Positions 54,188-64,000 of a DNA stretch of 64,000 nt are shown one piece after another. Position numbers and translations under genes: made by a program. The DNA comes from Litoditis marina (taxonomy: Eukaryota > Nematoda > Chromadorea > Rhabditida > Rhabditidae). The notes beneath the pieces are model-generated. The model made no database searches, had not been told where the DNA came from, and saw only the letters and a program-made list of their open reading frames with translations. Location: contig OZ038433.1 of assembly GCA_964036275.1 (NCBI GenBank), forward strand, positions 20,816,485 to 20,880,484, given 5' to 3'. Positions within the stretch are counted from its first letter, which is position 1; each line of letters opens with the position of its first letter.

Positions 54188-55170
54188 AAGCATGTGATCG
54201 CGTTACCGTGAACGGCGTGGGTGTCGTGTCTGCCGGAGAACAATGTTACATTGACTCAGTTGGTTTCGTTTTCTTCTGTGAGTTATTCCAGGTTCACGCA
54301 GAAGGTGTTACCTACTCAGAAATGAGTCGACACTCAGGATGAAACGAATCCTGTTCTATAGTCGGGCATCTTCAGCCATGTATACTATGAATTATATGTT
54401 TTCTGATTGTTCTGATCAGTCAATTTTAGTTTACCGACAGTTCTGCTCTACTGAGTGTGACGTGATACCATCCTTAAAGAAACCGTTCCGCTATAAATTG
54501 AGCTTCACGAAAAACTTATAAAGCTCAAAAAGTTTCCTAATGTCTTCCCATAGACCATGAAAAACTTTGTGATTGAACATTTGCTTAACGTATAGCAATA
54601 AAGAAAGGGGTATGAACATTTTCACTGTGACGCAACTTGACTTGGTTCATTCATATCTAGATTTATTCTCATTTTGTGGTCTCTATTTGTGTATTCGTAT
54701 GTGATAGAGTGTTTTAAGAATATTTTTGCACTTCTGTGGGCTATTTTGAGCATACCTCGTACGCAACTCCCCTATCGGTGTCATTACGTAAGTCGCTTTT
54801 CTAAGAAAACGGAGCAAGATAGGGTTATAAAAGTAACTATTTTTGACAATGGTTTTTCATTTGCCATAGAGTACATTGTTAACTCTGAGTTCAAAATTGA
54901 AGCGGGACGGATTCTTTAAGTTCTCACACTGGGTAGTTTTCGAATACTGTACTAAAACCGCAATGGAATTGACATCACATACATTTTCACGCCTGTTCAC
55001 GCAGTTAACCTATTAAATAACTTTTTCCACGTGCTTCTCTAAATTTGCCTGATTTTTCCTGTTTATGTGTGGTTCCCCCGGAGGCGTCAACAACCGCCTC
55101 CCCACCAGTACGGCGGCCATAGTTAACGCCACAACCATCGCAACTGCAACTACCACGGCCTTCAAGGGGA
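54188..55170 (+). pseudogene. Decayed partial copy of the ShKT gene's N-terminal exons
   Basis: The exon-like segment 54190-54279 encodes a module with the same layout as exon 2 of the intact gene at 58252-58338: a starting CD, then GEQCY, D, GF and a final C followed by GTGAGT. About 790 bases later, at 55066-55170, a Thr/Pro/Ala-coding stretch (VVPPEAST in one frame) mirrors exon 3 (VPDPSVTT). Here the expected acceptor AG reads TTATG and an in-frame TAG follows. No signal-peptide exon and no ShKT exons were found nearby. I therefore read it as a broken tandem duplicate. An alternative is a distinct gene whose other exons I missed. Confidence 0.5.
54474..54919 (+). repeat. TTAA-flanked MITE, copy 2
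   Basis: Begins TTAAAGAAACCGTTCCGC and ends GGGACGGATTCTTTAA. It shares CTTCCCATAGACCATGA, CGGTGTCATTACGTAAG and GGTTTTTCATTTGCCA-type blocks with 19517-19868, but is longer by about 95 bases in the middle. It sits between the two relic exons of the decayed ShKT copy. Confidence 0.75.
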
Positions 55171-55804
55171 GCAAAACAACAAAAATTGTGAATCTGAAAG
55201 AGAACGGAAAAATACAGATATTGAAAAATGCACTTCCTGTTCTAGTCCATGATTATTCAGTACAGTAGGCATTCATTGTGTGGTTTTTTACTGGCTTGTC
55301 AGCTCAACGTTTTCGGGTTCCATTACGATCTTATTTCTTTTTCACACTTTGTCTTTTTCTCCTCCTCTGATGAGCGAGTGTCATATTTTTTGAATGTAGA
55401 CAAATGAATAAACAAATTTTACAATTGATTGGACTACTCTGAGGCTTTTTGCAGTATAGTCACCCGTTGGATTTCTGATACATCTGCACAAAGATGTTTT
55501 ATTCAACCCATACTTATATAACTGATAATTAAAGACCATTCACTTCCTGCCCAACCTCTGGTAGATGTGACTTTTAGTTTGAGAGGGACTGAAAACTTGT
55601 ATATCAGAGAATCATACAAGTCGAACTGCCGTGTAATTGTGTTAGAGGTCACATATCGTGATAAAAGTATAGTTGACGTAAACCTTGCACAAATTCTCAT
55701 GTACGAGTTTTTTTTTCAGATTTACGATTGCTCATGTGCGAATACTCGGTAATAAATCACGTCTCCATAAGGTCTCACAATAACGAATCATACCAACTGT
55801 AATT

Positions 55805-55940
55805 GGAAACTCTACTATACTGTTAGTCAATTGTATAGCCACGTGAAATATGTTGAACACAGCAGAACTCAGAAACGTGCAATCACAAAGTGTACGATTG
55901 CTCATTAGCATGCAAAATTTACGTGACTATTCACTTGACT
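55805..55940 (-). repeat. Dispersed repeat, inverted relative of 30715-30835
   Basis: On the minus strand it reads AGTCACGTAAATTT...TTGCACGTTTCTGAGTTCTG...TTTCACGTG...ACAGTATAG, in the same order as the copy in the PAN-ZP intron. Confidence 0.7.
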
Positions 55941-57847
55941 TCTAGTATACACGCATACACATTAAATACGGAAATAGAAGGTTAAGGGGTCTGCTCTTAC
56001 TACATGCCGCCGGGATGTAAGAGATAAGAAATAGTGAGGCAGAGCGAGAGACGCAGGATGGGATGAAGGTGCCGGGATCTTCTTACATACGCACTTATGT
56101 TGACGATACACAATTCTATGACAAGAATTCACAAATAGCAGAGGCTGAAACTTATTTAGGTGCAATTTGTTTCGCTCTTGTTTCATTGTTTGATTTTCAA
56201 TTTGTAGTTGCACCAGCTGCACCAATACTAGATTCTGTGACAACCCCTACTATACAGTGGAGAAGAAAAAGGTGTACTGCGCAAAAACCTGTAATTTATG
56301 TTGAGTAGTTATAGCGTTCTACTTCAACTGGTTCTGATATAGAAGAGTTCTATGAATAAAATATGGAATAGTTCTAAAGTAATAAAGACATTTAATTGTA
56401 CTTCTTATAGTCTGATGACCATTACGTAACAATTTTATTACAAAAATGATTTTATCACAGAAATTGTTGAAAGATTTATCTATCGAGTGAACATTGACTA
56501 GTATCAGTTCATGTGTAAAACTGTATAATGAATTATAATATTCATTTTATTCGTTGTTCAAAGCTAGCAGTATTCATCAAACAGATTGACTTGTGTTCAA
56601 GTGATAACGAATGAAAGGAAAATCTAGAATTACATGAAGTACAACTGAAATACAAACAAGAAATATAATTCATAATCCAAATCATGATGTTAAAAACTGA
56701 AACTGTACGCCTATAGAAACAACTTACTAAATATACAGACTTTGATATTTTCCGATCGTAGTCTCGAACAAAAACAGAACAGATGTTCAGAGGAGTTGTA
56801 TTTCGATTGTTGGTCGCTTTTCGTTATGATAATAAACGCACACCATACCTGGGGGCCGGTAATTTCGAATTCAAATTATTACAGTTTCGTACAAGTGTCG
56901 AGTATTATATTCATACTTGTTTTTTTCTTTGTACCTAGGCTCGAATCTAGTGTCATTTATCGTAATCAAACACAGGAAATTCGTGAAAAATGTGACAGTT
57001 GCAAAGACAGATATAAAATCACGGGAGGCGGCAACGATGGAGACATGCACCATAATGAACCAATGCAAAAAGAGTCCTGAGACGTTTTTTCTTGATTTTG
57101 TACCCTCATTAGTTGTTCGTTATCACATGCACAAACGATCTGGGTGCAGATTCATCCTTACCGCTTTGGAGACCGACGCACCAACGTCCCAACTCGTCAC
57201 TTGAAGGATGAACGCAATCGGTAATATCAATGTTAATTCAAACTTCAACAAATCTAAGGCGGGAATTTCGGTTGAGTGTTTCATTTTGCTGATATAATTC
57301 TAATGCAAAACAGGTGGTTCAGATTGAACAACTCTTTTCATTATATTTTCGCATGATTTTTTGCTCGAGAAGCCAATATAAACAAACTAATATGTTTGTC
57401 CTGCGTGTGACATGCTTTTTAGGTTTGAGCAAACTACCCGGAAATTCAAGCGACTAGAACAGTTCATTGAAAATAACCGAGGGGCGGGGGGTTGGAAACT
57501 TCGTTCCATCTTCAGGCTTCAGCTCAGAAAGCATGATAAAACATTCACATTTTAGTTTCGCCTAAGTTGAGCACGATGTAATGTCAAGCGCCTTCACCTC
57601 TAGTTACCAACTCATAGTAGATCGAGGGCTAGTGGGCTTCTAGATATCGATACCCTCATTCATGAACCTTGCACAACACGTTTCAAATAGCACGAACAAA
57701 GATTCGTAAAAACGCTATGTTCGACCAGAGTATAATCGTCGATTTCTGATGTGTGTTTGATTAGCTGTTACCAGTCGTTAGATATAGGCGACAAAGGGAT
57801 AATCGCGCATTCATAGAGTATTCTACAGCATAATACCTGTATTCAAC

Positions 57848-60800
57848 ATGAAATACTTCGTATTTATCTACGTGAACATTCCTTTTGTATTTTCGACCAT
57901 TGGACCTCTTTGCCATTTTGCCTATTCACGTGAGATAAAATGATTTTAAATACTAATCATTTCCCAGTATTGTTTGAAAACTGTGATTGTTGACAGGAGA
58001 ATTGTTTTTACGAAAATATTTAGTTATTCCTGAGATTTGACGGAATATTCAAGCTAGTGATTCGTTACGAACTGTGGCAATTAGGGTGCGTACATGTAAC
58101 CTGACAGTAAGAAAATAATGCCAAATTAAACATGACCACAGTATTGACTCATAGCTGCAAAATTCTCACGTATAACTATACTGTAGGTGACCGAAATTTG
58201 TAATGAAAATCTCTCGATCGTTGCATATTTCCACGATATATCTTTTTTCAGCTTGCGATCCAAACAGTTTGAGCGGAGTATGTGAACAAGCGCCCGGGGA
58301 ACAATGTTACGAGGATATCGATGGATTCATTTATTGCTGTGAGTTGCTCCATGAAAACACAGTCTGGTAATTCAAAAAATATTCGAAGGACCTGTACCGT
58401 TTGACCATAGGAATTCCTGTTATCCTAAAGTGAGTTTTCTTCTCGCTCTTGTTTTGAAACATAAATGCTTCTGTTCAACGTAAAAAAAAGCGCTGAATGT
58501 AATCTGAACGGAAAATTGAAATTCAGTCAACATCATATCAACCAATCATACTGTTCTGAATGCACGATTTCTGATAGTGATTCTTGTAGGTGTTCCCGAT
58601 CCGTCGGTCACAACGCAAGCATTGACGACGACCGCGGCGCCAGCACCTCTCACCCAGGCTCCAACTGTGCAACCGCCGTTCTCGGTTAGCTTACCAGTTA
58701 CACTTATGAACCAATTATACTTGGGAACATGCGTTGCGCATATATATTCCATAGTTTACATACTCAGTGTTGCACATATATTTCATAGTTTCCATAATTT
58801 TTTTGATCAATGTCGCTTCCTTACGTCCCGGGGCTCATCATACACGTCACATATGTTTCTAGTTGTGATTGATTCTTAGTTTCTTTCCTGATTGTCACAA
58901 GAAGGCTTAGTCTTTTGACTCGCAGCAATTCTATTAAACTCATCAAAGGTACACTGAGAATATGCCACGGTTCAAGTTTTATTGGACAAGTCACAATGTT
59001 ACATCTCCAAATTGTTTTATCCTCTGCGTGCTCTGACTTCACGGTTAAACTATCAGTACGAAGCAAACGCTACAGGGCCAACCTTGAAATGTGAATTCAC
59101 ATGAAGCTCGAGATGCTTATATGCGTGTCAGCCGCAATTCATCGTTTTTTAGTGGGAGTAAACGAAATACAGTACAGAAAATCGGCGGTTTGTTTCAATT
59201 TGTTAAAGGAAACATTTCAGGGTCCTTGTCGAGATTTGTTAACTTGCTGCACATCTACTTATTGCAATGTCTATCCGACTGAAATGCGTAGAATATGTCC
59301 AAAAACGTGTGGGATATGTACGCCATCTCTAGGTAATTCATCAGATTCTGGTCCTTGTCCTTGAGCTGTTGATGTTATTAAATGTTTTTATTGAAAAACA
59401 TACAGATTGAGTTCATTCGGTTCAATGCTAGTTTAAGTAGTTTATTCTCCTTAGAGTCCGCTTCGTATAAATAGTTCCATATTCCGAAAGAAACAAGCGG
59501 ACACACATACCTTATACAATACTCGAGTTACATAGTAGTGTGGCCCGCATCATCAACCATTGACTTTTGACCTGGCACCAGGCGTAATGTTCCACAACAC
59601 TTTCGGTCTGCACACAAACTGAGACGTGGCCCGGATGTTTACCATTATTAGCGTGTTTGTGATGGCCGCCATCTATTCAAACAAATCCCCGCAAAGATAG
59701 AAAAAGGTGTGGGAGTGATAAATCGGTTACCATAAAACCTTGATTGGCCGTTAATAAATCATAATACCATGGGTGATCGAACTCTAGCCCAACTGCATAG
59801 ATAAACCAAACCAATGCTACTTCTCCAAGGAAACTGAGTATGGTCACAATGGACAGTTTCTCGCTACCTGGTTTTACAACACAACTGCTCTGTGCAGTCG
59901 CTGGCTGAGTGCAAAGCTTCAAAAAACTTCTTCATTAAGAAGTAAGAAGGTACAATTACAATTACCATCAATAATTTGCAGCCGAATCTACTGGATGGTG
60001 TACGGATATGTCGCCCGAGTGCCGCAAAAAAGGATCACTGTGCTTAAACCCGAGTTATATTACTCTGATGAAACAGCAGTGTCCCTTCACGTGCGGCTAT
60101 TGCGCAAATTGCGGAGACAAGAACACGCAGTACGTGACAATCATTATGTTAAAGTTTCAAGCTCAAAGTCACATCACAATATTGCATGGCAAAGGTTCAC
60201 GATTGGTATCTATTTGAAGATTATGTCGATCGATACCAGGCAGGTGAATGCGTCCAAGATGTTTTGACAGGAAGCTACTGTCTCCCTGTTGTCCAATGAA
60301 ACATACCCACATATTCAGATGCAACACATGGGCTAAGAACGGATTTTGCACCAGTTCTCACTATTCGGACGATCACAAAAGGTCCTATTGCGCCAATAGC
60401 TGTGGCTATTGTGGAAGACCAGGTGTGGCCGCCCAAGCGCCACCTCCACCACCTCCGCCCTCTTGCGTTGACGCATACTCTACGTCAGTTTTTCTTGCAA
60501 TCTATGTAACTTACGTAGTTTAGTCACAGAAATAAGATCGAAGACGTGTTTCGTCGCGTACTAAATTCACAAAATTGAAAATTAAAGTTTTGTCACCCAT
60601 TCAGTTAACTAGCGCAAAAAAGTGACAGTTTCACAGTTTTACTTGACATCGAACGCATGTACGTTTGAATTTTTTTTTGGAAACGACAACAGTTTGAAAC
60701 TACAAGTAGAGCCGAAAAAGTCACATACAACGTATTGGCTCGCTTTGAGCAGTGTAAATCGTTATAATAACTATTATGAACAAATGCGTTTCAGATGTGC

Positions 60801-60891
60801 CACGTGGGTGCGTAATGGATTCTGCACCAACAAACACTACACTGAGGCCCAGAAGAAGTCGTTCTGTGCCCGATCGTGCCAGCTGTGCTAG
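57848..60891 (+). CDS. Secreted protein with three ShKT domains
   Basis: Seven exons: 57848-57929, 58252-58338, 58590-58684, 59221-59332, 59982-60129, 60319-60483, 60795-60891. All frames join and give 261 aa. Exon 1 is a signal peptide (MKYFVFIYVNIPFVFS). Exon 2 codes a cysteine module ending YCC. Exon 3 is a Thr/Ala/Pro-rich linker. ShKT domains follow: one in exon 4 (PCRDLL ... CPKTCGIC), one in exon 5 (WCTDM ... CPFTCGYC), one spanning exons 5-6 (CGDKNT ... CANSCGYC), and a last one over exons 6-7 (CVDAYST ... CARSCQLC, stop), giving four six-cysteine units if the first, atypical one is counted. A polyproline spacer lies before the last. ShKT domains occur in many nematode secreted and surface proteins; some members of the fold block potassium channels, but no such activity can be claimed here. 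The function is unknown. Confidence 0.88.
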
Positions 60892-62528
60892 AACAGAATG
60901 GCGACAGAATACGGTCAACGGGTTATGCTGTGGAAGCGATGACACTTACTAATATGTTTCAATAATCTGATTATCTAACACTGTTTTAACAAAGCGAACC
61001 ATTACGCTGTGTAACTGACTCAACGAACGAGATGTACGCTTCTCAAAACACACATTTTCTATACATTGTGAAGAGTAGTGTGAATAGACGTTTTGATTTT
61101 TTTCGTGAAGCTATCTATTGATAGCCAAGTCTTACAAAAAATTATCTTTGTATAAGCTCTCAGAGGGGTCGTTGTTTTAGTGATTTTTCTACCACCCTGT
61201 GTTACGGTATCAGGTCTCAATTGAAGAGAAACGTTCCCTTCGGCAAAGCATACTGTGAGCGGGGCCGTTGAGTGATCTATAGGCCAGTCTCTGTCTTACA
61301 TGTTCAGGACTATTAAGGTATTTATTGACTGAAATCAATCATCTGATAACGTTTTCTATCGGGTAGTTTAGTTCCTTTCAACAATGAACTCGTATTCTGA
61401 ACAGCACTTCGTTTACAGAAACTACACACCGTTCAAATATTAATAAGGGCGTAATCATGAAATCTCGTGTACTTTCTCTAATAAGTGGATGATTGCATAC
61501 TATAATTTTTTAGGTTTTTTCAATGGTACATAGCACCAGGAAAATAAACAAAACAACGTTTTCGTAAACTGTCAATGAAATTCAACTCGTGTTGTCATCA
61601 CTTGTTCACTGTGGTGGTCATTTGTAACATTTCTGTGTCAAGAAAACTACAGCCCCGGAGAGAGGTTGTTTACTAACAGTTACAGATCTCTCATTTCACT
61701 GCTCACGTAATACTAACTGCACAAGCTGTGTTAATTTGTGAAAAATATGTTCCCGATCCAGCAAGCGCTCTCCAAAATTATTTGACAAGGATGTCATTAT
61801 ATCTTATTGTCTATTGAATATCGGAAATAGGAATTGTTGTCATATGCGTCCAAGGTACTTGATGTTACAGTTTTCAAGAAGATATTTTAATGATACGCAT
61901 TCTGTAGATTATAATTACTTACCCATAATCGTGCACCAAGTCTTCCGTTCTTTCGGAACGTGGCTCTGTACGTTCACAGTAGCGTTGCTGACCAAGTTTG
62001 CTGACCAAGTTGAAAGTTACGAGTTGCTCGTTTTTCCCTGCGCGATTGGAGTTCATATTAAACAATCCTAGTTCCCAGCATGCATCTTGAATATCAATGG
62101 GACACGGAGCAGAAGTCACGCACTCCTCGTTGATATGATATTCGACCATTGTTCTTTCTATTTGCAATATTTGATCAGAAAAAAGGAGAAAACTATCCGC
62201 CACATGTAGAATTCAGAGCAACTACGTGATTGCAGGAAAACGTGATGGAGTGTGATTGTACAATTTTTTTTCGTGAATCGTGTTTGTAAACTTCACGGTG
62301 TGTTGGATGCAAAACGTCACACGTCAGCCAGATAAGGTGTTCTTGAACATCTCAACCATTTCATCCCAACTTCTGTCAGCTGAAATAAACACAGTTTCTC
62401 TGCGCTCACATTCCGTCGGGATGTAAGTGTTACAATAAAGTGCACTAAGGAAGAGAGATACACAGGATTTTATGAAGAAGATCCCGGGATTTGCAAACAT
62501 GTTCAAGAATCATGTCGAAGCCGCACGT
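60892..62528. other. Stretch with no gene recognised
   Basis: Downstream of the ShKT gene. The open frames at 61814-62071 (+) and 61919-62203 (-) overlap each other and lack splice signals or motifs. A worn copy of the CAGGAT...CCCGGGATTTGCAAAC repeat lies at about 62460-62500. Confidence 0.5.
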
Positions 62529-63905
62529 TTCGCGCGCAGCGCGAAGCGCTGTGCGAGATTTGTCTTTGGTCCGGCTAATGCGCGCCTCCGTTTTTTATTT
62601 TTCCTCTATAAAGGCTCAAATATGCAAAACAACTGTTTTGATGGTTTCTGATTTTTTTATAGCTCATTTCCCCACTACGTTTCAAATTGGAACGGAATCG
62701 GTCAAGTTTGAGCCAAGTTATGACTCCATGTGCTTCACCTAGAGCGCCAACTTCGGTCGTGTGTGGGTTAGTGGGTTGGTCGTGACAATGAAAAAATACC
62801 TGTTTAAGGGTTTATACTCAATCAACTCTGTTGAAAATTGGAGCAGGGATGTAATACCCCTTCAAACCCAGGGAGAGAGAAGAAAAATTATTTTTGTAAA
62901 AGTTGTGAACTCTTTTTGAAGAAGAAAACTGAAAACTTTAGAACCGTAGATTAATGGTTTATACTCAATCGATTCTATTAAAAACTTCGGGGAGGGATGT
63001 AATACCCCCTCAAACTCTGGCGGAACGAAATAAATTCGCGAACTGTTTTTTTTAGACAAAGTTATAAACTTTTAAAGAATGTGTCTGCGTCTCTCAATTT
63101 AGCATGCTCTCTCACTCTCACTCTCTCGGTCAGATCTGTCACCAAACTGTTTCATAACTACGAGTAACGTTGACCGATTCAGTGAAAATTGAAATATGAT
63201 GCCATCGTAACTTTTACTTGAATATGAGCTATTCTACTAATGACGTCATTCGGAATTCTGGAGACCAGATTACGTCAAATTTGAAAAGTGCAAAGTCGAC
63301 GTCAAATATTTTTTTCAATCGTTGATGATAGTTGGCGAGTGGGTTATTAACAATAGAACTCCATTGAAAGATGTCTTATTCTGGGATTCTGAAAGCCAGA
63401 TGACGTCAAATTTGTAAAGTGCAAAGTTGACGTCAAATATATTTTCAAATGATAGTAATATCTTAGAAAGGGTCAATTAACGATAAAACTCCATCCAAAC
63501 ATGACGTATTCTACGATTTTGAAAGGCAGATGAAGTAAGTTCTCAGAGGTGCAATGTTGACTTCATATTTTTCTCGAATAATGATAATAGTAATACTTGA
63601 CAAATTTATCATCAATTAAGACCAATTAAGAGAACAACTTTATCCATCGAACAGATCAAACCACCTCTCTACATACCTACGACATTTAAACAAAAAGAGA
63701 GAAATTCATGGAAAAGTGGTGGCCCAACGACGGTGAAATTTGTCTTCAGCTGTGCGCCTTAGACAACTACTCTCAACTGGAACAGCTGCTGCTACAAAAA
63801 TCAAAAAATACTAATATACTCTAGTATAACTATGTTCATTACAAACATACAAAAGTCGTAAAATATTTTTTCAAACCTGTAAACTAGAATATACAAATCA
63901 CAGAC
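62529..63905 (+). mobile_element. Dispersed element with CRE-like tandem units, copy 2
   Basis: Starts with GCGCGCAGCGCGAAGCGCTG and GTCCGGCTAATGCGCGCCTC as at 9119. It continues with a similar non-coding body, tandem units carrying TGACGTCA-type sites (63238-63560), and the terminal block with GGCCCAACGACGG and CATACAAAAGTCGTAAAATA. It differs from copy 1 by many small changes and lacks the inverted second arm, unless that lies beyond the window. Confidence 0.7.
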
Positions 63906-64000
63906 GGTATAGTCGTGGACCACGGATAATCGGGTGAAAAGACGGTGTTATGACTTGACCGGGTGTTAGCAGGGGCGAGAAGCTGACATCAATAAATACC

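Larger units (their letters stand above)
52516..57847. other. Stretch with repeats and gene relics, no intact gene seen
   Basis: Besides the decayed copy of the ShKT gene (54188-54279 and about 55066-55170) and the MITE at 54474-54919, I find only isolated open frames. The frames at 53068-53259, 55567-55752 and 56742-57204 have no convincing splice partners. A dispersed repeat lies at 55805-55940, and a copy of the ACGCAGGATG...CCGGGAT repeat at about 56050-56085. Confidence 0.45.

Overview
The window is eukaryotic and reads as a rhabditid nematode, probably a Caenorhabditis-like species. Reasons: an AT-rich background, short exons with TTTCAG-type acceptors, acceptor-like AGs a few bases before start codons (possible SL trans-splice sites), and typical nematode families (SDS-22, SNF-type SLC6 transporter, PAN-ZP apical-matrix protein, neuropeptide GPCR, ShKT secreted protein). 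Introns are long and packed with miniature inverted-repeat elements and tRNA-derived repeats. No bacterial operon, rRNA, intact tRNA or CRISPR was seen. All gene models were assembled by hand from splice signals, frame continuity and family resemblance. No search was run.

Layout. 1-2971: no gene recognised, one palindromic repeat. 2972-5784 (-): eight-exon leucine-rich repeat protein, SDS-22/PPP1R7 type, 315 aa. 5785-8000: nothing recognised. 8001-23909 (-): seventeen-exon SLC6-family symporter, about 683 aa, with a 4.5 kb penultimate intron full of repeats. 23910-28880: intergenic, several mobile-element remnants. 28881-38189 (+): nineteen-exon type I membrane protein with three PAN/Apple-like domains, a ZP domain, a furin-like site and a transmembrane helix, about 688 aa. 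39347-44614 (-): eleven-exon class A GPCR of the neuropeptide Y/NPFF type, 395 aa, lying tail to tail with the previous gene. 44615-49790: mostly empty. 49791-51671 (-): a less certain small helical gene with a CARD-like sequence pattern. 52377-57847: repeats plus what looks like a decayed partial copy of the next gene. 57848-60891 (+): seven-exon secreted protein with three ShKT domains, 261 aa. 60892-64000: no gene; a large dispersed repeat enters from 62529.

The genes do not form a pathway. They look like independent transcription units: a PP1 regulator, a transporter and a neuropeptide receptor (possibly neuronal), and two extracellular proteins. The most unusual points are a divergent SLC6 TM1, a probable GC-AG intron in the GPCR, the CARD-like gene, the exon-duplicated ShKT domains with a dead upstream copy, and a dense set of MITE families, many sitting in introns of these genes.
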